15,458 bases of DNA from Butyricicoccus sp. Its GTDB lineage: Bacteria; Bacillota; Clostridia; Oscillospirales; Butyricicoccaceae. A model generated the notes under the pieces. The model searched no databases and was not told the DNA's origin. It saw nothing but the letters and a program-made list of their open reading frames with translations. The stretch lies in the NCBI GenBank assembly GCA_020025885.1, contig JAHHRJ010000043.1, forward strand, positions 1 to 15,458, written 5' to 3'. Positions 1 to 7,668 of this stretch are shown here, one piece after another. Within the stretch, counting starts at the first letter, position 1. Every line of letters begins with the position of its first letter. The position numbers were made by a program, and so were the translations under genes.

Positions 1-55
1 TCTAGGGGGACTGGGTTCCCCTGGAAAGGCTGTCAAAGTTCTTTGACAGCCTCAA
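1..55 (-). repeat. Left copy of 55-bp terminal inverted repeat (two-hairpin module)
   Basis: These 55 bases match the reverse complement of 15403-15457 at 54 of 55 positions; the single difference is at position 41. The copy contains an 11-bp perfect stem (GGCTGTCAAAG at 28-38 with CTTTGACAGCC at 41-51). It also holds a G/C-rich arm (AGGGG against CCCCT) that can form a second small hairpin. Read on the minus strand it begins just after the hairpin that follows the membrane-protein gene. It is probably a dispersed repeat at which the assembly stopped (inference). Confidence 0.93.
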
Positions 56-75
56 CCCGCTCATAAGAGCGGGTT
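54..75 (-). terminator. Hairpin after the membrane-protein gene
   Basis: AACCCGCTC (54-62) and GAGCGGGTT (67-75) form a perfect 9-bp stem with a four-base loop, starting 7 bases past the stop codon on the minus strand. No U-tract follows on that strand, because the shared repeat begins at once. On the plus strand it is followed by a modest T-rich stretch. It may act as a terminator together with the neighbouring repeat, or as an mRNA 3'-end stabiliser. Confidence 0.6.
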
Positions 76-82
76 AGTTCTT

Positions 83-940
83 TTATTGTGCTGTTTGTTT
101 TTTTCTGCGCAATGCAGGACCTTCTGGTTCACTGGACACTGCCATACGGCTTAACTGGTATGCAAGCCACAGGGCACAGGCAATATAGCAGCCCGCACGT
201 GGCAGGAACAATATATCTGTGATCTCACTGCCCATAATCCACGCCATCAGGCTTCCTACACCGCCAATCATTCCAAACACCACACCCAGCGCCGCAAAGC
301 CAGCAAACAGGCGCGGGCGGGGCAGGGCAAACAGAAAACGAGCATACGCATTGAGCGCACACAATAGGCTCATTGCAGCAAGCAGTTCAAACATAAACTG
401 ACCTTCCAGCGGTACATTGCCATTGACCTTAAAGGTATTTACCATATCAAGCGCCGCCCAAAAGATCGGAACGAACACCAGACTTGCAGACTCCTCTGAT
501 ACAACACCTGCTGCCGCATGGCTGCCCAGACGGACAAATGCCAAGCAAGACAGAAGCGCAAGCAGATAAAGCGGAATCAGGGTCATACGCTCAAATAAAG
601 ACAAGTCGATCAAATGCACTGCGGTAGTATACAGTCCAAACAGTCCGCAGAGTGCAAAAACCGCTGCACAGAGTACCGCCGCCATCTTATGCGCATCACC
701 GCCGCCGCAAAGATATGCCTCAAATGCCTTATACTTATGGCTGGTTTGGCGATACTGGCGGGCGCAAATGACACAGATGGGTACAGCCGCAACTGCCAGA
801 ACACATAGAATTTTAAACCATGGTGTTCCTGTTGGCAATCCAACTCCATCATAGCCTTTCGTCAGATCCAGTCCATGCAGAACACCGCCTGCAAGTCCCA
901 TGACCAGCGCAAGCACTGGAAGCACTTTTTTGAGATTCAT
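83..940 (-). CDS. Unrecognised polytopic membrane protein (about 8 TM helices)
   Basis: This is a 285-residue hydrophobic protein that I do not recognise. About eight membrane segments are visible, at roughly residues 4-22, 41-60, 87-110, 118-138, 152-169, 182-206, 210-236 and 245-266. The N-terminus starts MNLKK and the C-terminal tail is basic (ALRRKKQTAQ), consistent with a cytoplasmic tail by the positive-inside rule. No catalytic or transporter signature was seen. The ATG start is supported by AGGAGG about 9 bases upstream. An extended -10 (TGCTATAAT) lies about 60 bases before the start, so it probably has its own promoter. It shares the orientation of the other genes in this arm but is separated from the antiporter gene by a MITE-like repeat. 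A stop codon and a hairpin close it at the left edge. Function unknown; existence as a real gene is likely. Confidence 0.85.
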   Translation of the reverse strand: MNLKKVLPVLALVMGLAGGVLHGLDLTKGYDGVGLPTGTPWFKILCVLAVAAVPICVICARQYRQTSHKYKAFEAYLCGGGDAHKMAAVLCAAVFALCGLFGLYTTAVHLIDLSLFERMTLIPLYLLALLSCLAFVRLGSHAAAGVVSEESASLVFVPIFWAALDMVNTFKVNGNVPLEGQFMFELLAAMSLLCALNAYARFLFALPRPRLFAGFAALGVVFGMIGGVGSLMAWIMGSEITDILFLPRAGCYIACALWLAYQLSRMAVSSEPEGPALRRKKQTAQ

Positions 941-999
941 GTAACTTTCCTCCTATGAAAAAGGATTTCAATACAGCAATCCAAATCATTACCTGCACT

Positions 1000-1022
1000 A
1001 TTATAGCATGATTTTTCGGAAA
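1000..1022 (-). promoter_or_regulatory. Extended -10 promoter of the membrane-protein gene
   Basis: On the minus strand TGC-TATAAT (positions 1008 to 1000) is a perfect -10 with the TGn extension. The -35 region is poor (TAGAAC or nearby), which is typical of extended -10 promoters. It lies about 60 bases upstream of the ATG at 940. Its upstream edge comes within a few bases of the MITE-like repeat. Confidence 0.6.
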
Positions 1023-1028
1023 GTTCTA

Positions 1029-1155
1029 GGGGCTGTTTGAAAAGTCGAAATTCTGATCTTTTTCTACAATGAGTGGCATCTGCTGCGTTTTTTGTCTTGC
1101 ATCTACACACTCATTGCGAAAAGTTCGGCGATTTCTTTGTTTACAGACACGCCCC
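1029..1155. repeat. MITE-like imperfect inverted repeat, 127 bp
   Basis: The ends are GGGGC (1029-1033) and GCCCC (1151-1155). The inner arms meet at a perfect 9-bp repeat, CAATGAGTG (1067-1075) and CACTCATTG (1108-1116). Between them the arms stay alignable (GAAAT and CTTTT blocks) with small indels, leaving about 32 unpaired bases in the centre. There is no transposase. It fills most of the gap between the antiporter stop codon and the next gene's promoter, and its transcript would fold as one long hairpin. It is probably a miniature non-autonomous element; parent family unknown. Confidence 0.6.
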
Positions 1156-1195
1156 AGTAAAGAAACTGAGAAACCGTCGGACAGCGCTTGTTCCT

Positions 1196-2398
1196 TTAGA
1201 TATGATCATGTCGAATCTCTGGCTCTGGACCTTCTGGATCCTTCATAAACAACTTGAGCAGGATTGGGGTGATCAGTGTTGTAACAATAACCATCAGAAC
1301 GATTGGCGGGAAGAGGTGACTGTCTACCAGACCAGTCTGTGCACCCTTCTGCGCAACGATCAGGGCGACCTCACCACGAGATACCATGCCGAGACCAATA
1401 GACAGAGAATCTGTCCAGTTAAACTTCATCAGTCTTGCACCCAAACCACAACCAATAATCTTGGTCAAGATCGCTACGATGAGCAGTACCACAGAGAACC
1501 ACAGCAAACTTGTGGTCATCCCATGCAGTTCGGTCTTAATACCAATGGAGGCAAAGAAAATCGGCGAAAAGATCATATAAGATACGATGTTCATTTTCTT
1601 GTTGATATATTCGCGTGCTTCCATCAGATTACACAGGATCAAACCAGCAAAATATGCGCCAGTGATATCTGCAATACCAAAATAGTGCTCTGCTACAAAT
1701 GCCATAATCAAGCAGAAGGAGAGTGCATAGATCGCAACGCGGCGATGGTTACTCCATTCACGTGTGATCGCACGGAACAGGCGGTACATCACTAAACCAA
1801 CGACTACCAGCAGTACAAAGAACGCTGCAATGCGTGCAATGACAGACATCGGGTTTACATTTGGATCGGTCATACCTGATACCAATGTCAATACGATAAT
1901 ACCCATGATATCATCGATGATCGCCGCACCCAAAATGGCAGTACCAACCTTGCCTTTGAGCTTACCCATTTCACGCAGGGTCTCAACGGTGATCGAAACC
2001 GAAGTTGCTGTCAGTACAACACCGATAAACAATGCCTTGAGCATATGCAGTGGATCTCCTGCATCTGGGAAGAATCCCAAATACAGCACTGTGCCCGCAG
2101 CAAGCGGTACCACAACACCAATTAAGGCAATGACAAAGGAGGCCAGACCGGTTTTTTTCAATTCTTCCAAATCCGTGTCCAGACCTGCCATAAACATCAA
2201 AATAATAACGCCAATTTCCGACGTTTTCAGCAGGAAGTCCGTTTCCTGTACCAGACCTAGAACCGAGGGTCCAAGTACGACACCCGCAAGCAGCGCACCT
2301 ACAACCTGTGGCATATGTACGCGCTCGGAAATCAGACCAAACACCTTGGTAGATAGCAGAATGACTGCAATGATCAGCAAAAATTCATAGGACTGCAT
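1196..2398 (-). CDS. Cation:proton antiporter, CPA2 family (KefB/NapA-like)
   Basis: This 400-residue inner-membrane protein has about twelve hydrophobic segments and the CPA2 Na+(K+)/H+ exchanger fold, and likely exchanges Na+ or K+ for protons. Visible signatures are HMPQVVGALLAGVVLGP (residues 28-44), the crossing segment TATSVSITVETL (130-141) and the paired aspartates in AAIIDDIMG (D162, D163). The DD pair is the proton/ion site of electrogenic members. SRGEVALIVA (340-349) lies in a late helix. There is no C-terminal TrkA-N domain, and the tail ends EIRHDHI. I chose the start at 2398 because GGGAG precedes it by about 10 bases and a promoter (TATAAT at 2484-2489) lies upstream; a longer frame to 2512 would begin inside that promoter. 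Ion specificity cannot be read from sequence alone. Confidence 0.93.
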   Translation of the reverse strand: MQSYEFLLIIAVILLSTKVFGLISERVHMPQVVGALLAGVVLGPSVLGLVQETDFLLKTSEIGVIILMFMAGLDTDLEELKKTGLASFVIALIGVVVPLAAGTVLYLGFFPDAGDPLHMLKALFIGVVLTATSVSITVETLREMGKLKGKVGTAILGAAIIDDIMGIIVLTLVSGMTDPNVNPMSVIARIAAFFVLLVVVGLVMYRLFRAITREWSNHRRVAIYALSFCLIMAFVAEHYFGIADITGAYFAGLILCNLMEAREYINKKMNIVSYMIFSPIFFASIGIKTELHGMTTSLLWFSVVLLIVAILTKIIGCGLGARLMKFNWTDSLSIGLGMVSRGEVALIVAQKGAQTGLVDSHLFPPIVLMVIVTTLITPILLKLFMKDPEGPEPEIRHDHI

Positions 2399-2702
2399 CT
2401 TTTTTATCTCCCTTCTTTGCGTCGTTTTGTCCCGGCAAGCGCATATCGCATCTGTCGGCAGACCCTTCTTCGCAACATAGAACATTATAAGCCGATTTTC
2501 TCGCATGAACAAGTTCTTTTTGTTTAAGTTTTCAACCTATTTCCTCCAGTTAATGGTCTATTTTTTGTGAGTTTTGCACAATAACAGGTGGTATTCGGAA
2601 CAATCACCGAAAATTCAAAAATTTTTTGAAGAAACATACCTGATTTTATCCAACCAATAAATCCAGTGTGTTTTAAGCGTTTCTTTCTCCAAATAAATAA
2701 AA
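2399..2702. other. Intergenic stretch between gyrA terminator and antiporter
   Basis: This gap holds the antiporter promoter and its leader of about 79 bases, and the T-rich tail of the gyrA terminator. It also has an A/T palindrome (TTCAAAAA/TTTTTTGAA, 2614-2630) and an isolated ribosome-binding-like site (CCTCC on plus at 2543-2547). That site leads only to a three-codon frame, TTG AAA ACT TAA (2535 down to 2524). No protein gene is supported. It could be a decayed gene remnant or an unannotated leader. Confidence 0.5.
2484..2512 (-). promoter_or_regulatory. Promoter of the antiporter gene
   Basis: On the minus strand TTGTTC (2512-2507) and a perfect TATAAT (2489-2484) are spaced by 17 bases. 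This predicts a start near 2477 and a leader of about 79 bases before the ATG at 2398. Confidence 0.7.
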
Positions 2703-2734
2703 GGAAGCCCCTATCTATACAGACTTAGGCTTCC
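2691..2734 (-). terminator. Rho-independent terminator of gyrA
   Basis: On the minus strand GGAAGCC (2734-2728) pairs with GGCTTCC (2709-2703), and flanking A and T runs can extend the stem. It is followed by TTTTATTTATTT. It begins about 28 bases after the gyrA stop codon and separates the gyrase genes from the antiporter. Confidence 0.85.
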
Positions 2735-2762
2735 CCTTTTGTATATGCAGATTTGCACAAAT

Positions 2763-5324
2763 TTATTCAGCAGCTTCTTCTGATTCTTCCGGTTCCTCTG
2801 CCACTGAATCTGTCCGCGCGATCGAAATGACACGCACGTCTTCGCCAGTACGCATTGCAATAACCCCCTGACTGTTTCGACCGCACTGGCGAATATCTTC
2901 TACCGGTACACGAATCATAACACCATCATCTGTAATGATCATGAGGTCATTTTCTGGATCGACCACCGCAATTCCGGCAATATATCCGGTCTTTTCGGTG
3001 ATGCCATGCAGCAGAATACCGCTGCCGCCACGATGATGCACACTAAATTCCTCCACAGGTGTGCGCTTACCATAACCGTTTTCGGTGATCGAGAGTACCT
3101 GTGCGCCCTGTCGTGCACGCGCCGCGCCTACAACATAGTCGCCTTCGCCCAAACGAATGCCGCGTACACCAGTTGCCTGACGTCCCATTGCACGTACTTC
3201 CGTTTCATCAAAGGTGATCGCACGTCCCTGATGGGTCGCGATCAGGATGTTTTCTAAGCCATCCGTCAAGCGCACATCTACAAGCAGGTCGCCTTCGCCC
3301 AAGCTAAGGGCACGCAGACCAACCCTGCGGATATTTTGCAGGTCACTCAGCACAACACGCTTGATGACACCCTGTTTGGTGACAAATACCATGTACTTAT
3401 CATCGGAGAACTCTCGGATCGCGAACATAGCCGTAATTTTTTCACCCTGTTCAATCTCCAAGAGGTTTACAATATTCTGTCCCTTTGCCGTGCGTCCTGC
3501 CTCTGGGATCTGATAGCCCTTGATCTTATAAACCTTGCCCAGATTGGAGAAAAACAAAATATGGTCATGGGTCGATGCAGTAAATACATGACGCACGAAA
3601 TCTTCTTCACGAGTTGCCATTGCATTGACACCGCGTCCGCCACGTCTCTGGGTACGGTATGTGGAGGTTGGCATACGCTTGATATAACCAGCCTGCGTGA
3701 GGGTATAGGTGCAATCCTGCTCCTCAATGAGGTCTTCAATATCCAGATCATCTGCAACTGCTGCGATTTCGGTGCGGCGTTCGTCTGCATAGCCTGCACG
3801 CAGCTCTCGCAGTTCTTCCTTGACAACAGACAAAATATTCTCTTCTGCGGACAAAATCTCACGGAATGAAGCAATACGACCTTCAATTTCCGCATATTCC
3901 TCATTGAGCTTTTGCTGTTCCAGCCCAGACAGACGACCCAGACGCATATCTACAATTGCCTGTGCCTGTGCATCATCCAGATGGAACTCAAAATGCTCTG
4001 CGCCATCTGTAATACCAAGCAGCGCGATCTGGTCGATCCAGAACGGCTCTCGGCACAGATTTTCCTTTGCTTCTGCCTCAGAACGGGAAGCGCGAATGAT
4101 GGCAATGATACGATCGATATTATCCTGATCGGTCGCAACCTTAAGACCTTCCAAAATATGTGCACGTGCAGCTGCACGGTTCAGATCAAACTGTACGCGG
4201 CGGGCAACAACATCCTTCTGAAAGGAAATATACCAGTCAATGATTTCACGCAGAGACAGTACCTTTGGCTGTACCTTATCTACGCCAGCATGGGGAATCG
4301 GCACGAGTGCCAGATGGTTCATCGAGCAGGTATCTTGCAGCTGCGTGTAGTTATACAACTGGTTTAAGATGACCTGTGCATTGGCATCGCGCTTGCACTC
4401 AATGACAACGCGCATACCTTCTCGGGAAGACTCATCACGCACATCCGAAATACCTTCTACGCGCTTATCCTTGACCAGATTGGCAATAGACTCTACCAGA
4501 CGCGCCTTATTGACCATGTATGGGATCTCGGTGACGATAATACGCTGACGATTCGATGTGCCCGGCATATCTTCGATCTCACAGCGTGCGCGTACCTTGA
4601 CCTTACCGCGTCCTGTTGCATAAGCCGCACGGATACCCGCACGTCCCATGATAATACCACCAGTCGGGAAGTCTGGTCCCTTGATGATCGCACAAAGATC
4701 CTCAAGGTCTGCTTCTGGATGATCAATCACATAGCAAATGCCGTCGATGACCTCACCAAGGTTATGCGGCGGGATATTCGTTGCCATACCAACCGCGATA
4801 CCCGAAGAACCGTTTACCAGCAAGTTCGGGAAACGAGAGGGGAGAACGACTGGCTCCTTACGCTCCTCGTCAAAGTTGGGGATAAAGTCCACGGTTTCTT
4901 TCTTGATATCTGCCAGCATCGCATTGGCGAGCTTTGCCATGCGTGCTTCTGTATAACGGTATGCAGCTGGTGGGTCACCGTCGATAGAACCAAAGTTACC
5001 ATGCCCATCAATCAGTGGATAACGCAGAGAGAATGGCTGTGCCATACGTACCATGGCATCATAAACCGAAGCGTCACCATGCGGATGATAACGACCAAGC
5101 ACATTACCAACGGTCGTTGCCGACTTGCGGAATGGCTTTTCCGAGGTCAATCCATCTTCATACATTGCGTAGAGGATACGGCGGTGTACAGGCTTGAGAC
5201 CATCGCGTACATCAGGCAGCGCTCGCCCAACGATAACGCTCATGGCATAAGCAATATAGGATTTACGCATTTCCCGATCGAGATCGACCGGTTTAATGAT
5301 TTGATTTTCGTATTCTTGACTCAT
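2763..5324 (-). CDS. gyrA: DNA gyrase subunit A
   Basis: This is the 853-residue A subunit of the A2B2 type II topoisomerase that introduces negative supercoils. The N-terminal cleavage domain shows RALPDVRDGLKPVHRRILY (34-52), the quinolone-determining segment HPHGDASVYD (80-89) and the catalytic tyrosine Y124 in AAYRYTEAR. The GyrA box QRRGGRG (559-565) opens the DNA-wrapping C-terminal domain and separates gyrase from topoisomerase IV. The tail is acidic. Residue 85, equivalent to E. coli Ser83, is alanine. About 20 extra residues lie before QAQAIVDMRL (453-462) compared with the usual family sequence. The start at 5324 is set by GGAGG 6-7 bases upstream; an in-frame extension to 5378 has no ribosome site. 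It follows gyrB by 78 bases, probably in one transcript, and ends at a strong terminator. Confidence 0.99.
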   Translation of the reverse strand: MSQEYENQIIKPVDLDREMRKSYIAYAMSVIVGRALPDVRDGLKPVHRRILYAMYEDGLTSEKPFRKSATTVGNVLGRYHPHGDASVYDAMVRMAQPFSLRYPLIDGHGNFGSIDGDPPAAYRYTEARMAKLANAMLADIKKETVDFIPNFDEERKEPVVLPSRFPNLLVNGSSGIAVGMATNIPPHNLGEVIDGICYVIDHPEADLEDLCAIIKGPDFPTGGIIMGRAGIRAAYATGRGKVKVRARCEIEDMPGTSNRQRIIVTEIPYMVNKARLVESIANLVKDKRVEGISDVRDESSREGMRVVIECKRDANAQVILNQLYNYTQLQDTCSMNHLALVPIPHAGVDKVQPKVLSLREIIDWYISFQKDVVARRVQFDLNRAAARAHILEGLKVATDQDNIDRIIAIIRASRSEAEAKENLCREPFWIDQIALLGITDGAEHFEFHLDDAQAQAIVDMRLGRLSGLEQQKLNEEYAEIEGRIASFREILSAEENILSVVKEELRELRAGYADERRTEIAAVADDLDIEDLIEEQDCTYTLTQAGYIKRMPTSTYRTQRRGGRGVNAMATREEDFVRHVFTASTHDHILFFSNLGKVYKIKGYQIPEAGRTAKGQNIVNLLEIEQGEKITAMFAIREFSDDKYMVFVTKQGVIKRVVLSDLQNIRRVGLRALSLGEGDLLVDVRLTDGLENILIATHQGRAITFDETEVRAMGRQATGVRGIRLGEGDYVVGAARARQGAQVLSITENGYGKRTPVEEFSVHHRGGSGILLHGITEKTGYIAGIAVVDPENDLMIITDDGVMIRVPVEDIRQCGRNSQGVIAMRTGEDVRVISIARTDSVAEEPEESEEAAE

Positions 5325-5363
5325 TTGGTACCTCCAATGAGAGGACATTTCAAAATCTGATTG

Positions 5364-5386
5364 GACAGCAGAAAACACTTGCTGCC
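5364..5386 (-). other. Intercistronic hairpin between gyrB and gyrA
   Basis: GACAGCA (5364-5370) and TGCTGCC (5380-5386) can form a 7-bp stem including one G-U pair, with a nine-base loop. No U-tract follows, so it is more likely an mRNA structure between the two gyrase genes than a terminator. Confidence 0.4.
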
Positions 5387-5402
5387 ATTGTGAGAAAGTC
5401 TA

Positions 5403-7349
5403 TTATACATCAAGATTTTCTACATACTTTGCATTTTTCTCAATAAAATCGCGTCTTGGCTCAACCTTTTCGCCCATGAGCAGGGTAAACGTCTGATCTG
5501 CCATACTTGCATCCTCCAGCGTTACCTGCAATAGGATACGATTTTCCGGATTCATTGTAGTCTCCCACAACTGCTCTGGGTCCATCTCACCAAGACCCTT
5601 ATAACGCTGTACGCGCACGCCTTCGCCCATCTCATCCAGAACGCGGCGCTGTTCGCCCTCATCGTAGGTGTAACGCACGATCTTTGTCTTTTCGTTTTTG
5701 CCCTTTTCGTTCTTAAAGAGTGGCGGCTGGGCAATATAAACATGTCCCTGCTCGATCAATGGGCGCATAAAGCGGAAGAAGAAAGTCAGCAGTAATGTAC
5801 GGATATGTGAACCATCGACGTCGGCATCCGCCATCAGAATAATCTTGCCATAGCGCAGTTTAGATACATCAAAGTCCTCACCAAACCCCGCACCAAATGC
5901 CGTGATCATTGGGGTGAGCTTTTCATTGCCATAAACCTTATCCAGACGTGCCTTTTCTACATTGAGCATTTTGCCCCAAAGCGGCAGGATCGCCTGATAA
6001 CGACGGTCGCGTCCTTCCTTCGCAGAGCCACCCGCAGAGTCACCCTCGACGATATAAATTTCGGTCAGGTGGGGATCACGCTCTTGGCAGTCTGCGAGTT
6101 TACCCGGCAGGGAATTGGATTCCAGTGCAGATTTACGGCGGGTCAGCTCACGCGCACGGCGTGCTGCCTCACGTGCACGGGAAGCGGTTTGTGCCTTGTC
6201 AATAATGACACGTGCAACAGACGGATTTTCCTCCAAGAAAATAGGCAAGCGTTCGCCAACCATGGTTTCCACCAAGGTACGCATATCACTGTTTCCGAGC
6301 TTTGTCTTGGTCTGTCCTTCAAACTGTGCCTCTTGCAGCTTTACCGAGATGATCACCGTCAAGCCCTCGCGCACATCATCGCCAGACAAATTCTTATCAT
6401 TTTCCTTGATAAGATTATATTTTCTGCCATAATCATTGAGTACCTTAGTCAAGGCAGACTTAAAGCCAGTTTCATGGGTACCGCCTTCAGTGGTCTCAAT
6501 GTTGTTGGCAAACGAGATCATGCTTTCATTGTAAGAATCGGTATACTGCATGGCAACCTCAGCCATACTGTTTTCACGTGTCCCTTCCATGTAGATAACA
6601 TCTGAATGAATGGGGGACTTGTTCGCATTCAGAAATGAAACGAACTCACGGATACCGCCTTCGTAGTACATGATATCCTCACGCACATCATCTTCGCGTT
6701 CATCGCGCAGGGTAATGCGAATGCCTGCATTCAAAAATGCTGCTTCGCGCAGACGCTTAAGCAAGGTTTCATAATCATATACGGTTGTTTCAAAAATTTC
6801 GGGATCTGCTTGGAATCGAATGGTTGTGCCACATTCCTCCGTACAGGGCATCGCTTCAATGGAGCGGACGGTCTGTCCTCGTTCAAAGCGCATGGTATGC
6901 TTTTGTGTGCCATCGCGCACTTCCGCTTCCATCCAGCGTGACAGTGCATTTACGACAGACGAACCAACACCATGCAGACCGCCGGAAACTTTATAGCCAT
7001 CCCCGCCAAATTTACCACCTGCATGCAGAACAGTCAAAACCACTTCCAATGTTGGAATCCCCATCTGGGGATGAATTCCAACCGGAATACCGCGTCCATT
7101 GTCCGCAACGGAAATAACATTGTCCTTTTCAATCGTTACTTCGATGTGGGTACAGTAACCTGCAAGTGCTTCATCGATCGAATTATCAACAATCTCATAA
7201 ACCAAATGATGCAGACCGCGCTCTGAGGTTGAGCCGATATACATGCCCGGGCGCTTACGTACAGCTTCCAGTCCTTCCAGTACCTGGATCTGACTTTCGT
7301 CATAGGTCTCGGTAACCTTGAGGTCTAACATTTCTTCACTCATACTCAT
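5403..7349 (-). CDS. gyrB: DNA gyrase subunit B
   Basis: This is the 648-residue ATPase subunit of gyrase. The GHKL ATP-binding site shows YEIVDNSIDEAL (51-62), DNGRGIP (83-89) and GGLHGVGSSVVNALS (123-137). The TOPRIM metal-binding part shows EGDSAGG (435-441) and DADVDGSH (508-515). QRYKGLGEMDPEQLWETTM (581-599) is the C-terminal gyrase/topo IV signature. Length is normal for Firmicutes, with no Gram-negative TOPRIM insert. AILPLWGKML (453-462) has W where most GyrBs have R, a clostridial variant. The ATG at 7349 has AAGGA about 10 bases upstream; a second ATG two codons later is less likely. It sits 61 bases after remB and before gyrA, probably in one operon from the promoter near 7856. 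Confidence 0.99.
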   Translation of the reverse strand: MSMSEEMLDLKVTETYDESQIQVLEGLEAVRKRPGMYIGSTSERGLHHLVYEIVDNSIDEALAGYCTHIEVTIEKDNVISVADNGRGIPVGIHPQMGIPTLEVVLTVLHAGGKFGGDGYKVSGGLHGVGSSVVNALSRWMEAEVRDGTQKHTMRFERGQTVRSIEAMPCTEECGTTIRFQADPEIFETTVYDYETLLKRLREAAFLNAGIRITLRDEREDDVREDIMYYEGGIREFVSFLNANKSPIHSDVIYMEGTRENSMAEVAMQYTDSYNESMISFANNIETTEGGTHETGFKSALTKVLNDYGRKYNLIKENDKNLSGDDVREGLTVIISVKLQEAQFEGQTKTKLGNSDMRTLVETMVGERLPIFLEENPSVARVIIDKAQTASRAREAARRARELTRRKSALESNSLPGKLADCQERDPHLTEIYIVEGDSAGGSAKEGRDRRYQAILPLWGKMLNVEKARLDKVYGNEKLTPMITAFGAGFGEDFDVSKLRYGKIILMADADVDGSHIRTLLLTFFFRFMRPLIEQGHVYIAQPPLFKNEKGKNEKTKIVRYTYDEGEQRRVLDEMGEGVRVQRYKGLGEMDPEQLWETTMNPENRILLQVTLEDASMADQTFTLLMGEKVEPRRDFIEKNAKYVENLDV

Positions 7350-7410
7350 AATTTCAAATTCCTTTTTCGGGGGTGATCGGGTCTATTCACGGCTGTAATG
7401 TTCCCACGTC

Positions 7411-7668
7411 TCACAAACTACCCTGTTGTACGCGGCGCTGCAGCGCTGCACTAGAGATTTGGGAAATATAGAGGATCTCGCCAAGTGCGCCGTTACACAA
7501 GACAGCAGACTTGGGCAAATCCTCACAAGCGACAACAACACGGCCTTCCTGCTCCAAGCGGGTCAGCAGCTTACGGGTATACTTAGACCAGGTAGCCGTG
7601 TCCATATCAAAAATAGATACGATACTGCGCACCGGAACCATATAATCCTGACCGATATGAACATACAT
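7411..7668 (-). CDS. remB: DUF370 family regulator, RemB/YaaB-like
   Basis: This small protein of 85 residues starts MYVHIGQDYMVPVRSIVSIFD, closely matching the opening of B. subtilis RemB (YaaB), which sits at the same place between recF and gyrB. In B. subtilis, RemA and RemB act in control of biofilm matrix genes; RemA is a DNA-binding protein of this fold, and a similar role here is inference. The end ISQISSAALQRRVQQ resembles the family's C-terminal part. I chose the start at 7668 because GGAGG lies about 9 bases upstream and it aligns with family N-termini; a longer frame to 7728 runs through the ribosome site. It is first in the likely remB-gyrB-gyrA transcript and is preceded by a leader of about 180 bases. 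Confidence 0.9.
   Translation of the reverse strand: MYVHIGQDYMVPVRSIVSIFDMDTATWSKYTRKLLTRLEQEGRVVVACEDLPKSAVLCNGALGEILYISQISSAALQRRVQQGSL

Noticed and set aside
1026..1033. CTAGGGG at the MITE-like end resembling CTAGGGG at the outer end of the window repeats
   Set aside because: The shared run is only seven bases and the sequences diverge at once, so a common origin is not supported.
2399..2512. 38-residue N-terminal extension of the antiporter frame
   Set aside because: It begins inside the predicted -35 element, has no ribosome site or membrane character, while the ATG at 2398 has a good ribosome site and fits the family start.
4719..5360. 213-codon open frame antisense to gyrA
   Set aside because: Covers the strongly conserved gyrA catalytic region on the other strand; no ribosome site or family resemblance.
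5325..5378. 18-residue N-terminal extension of GyrA
   Set aside because: No ribosome site upstream, and the inner ATG at 5324 follows GGAGG at proper spacing and matches known GyrA N-termini.
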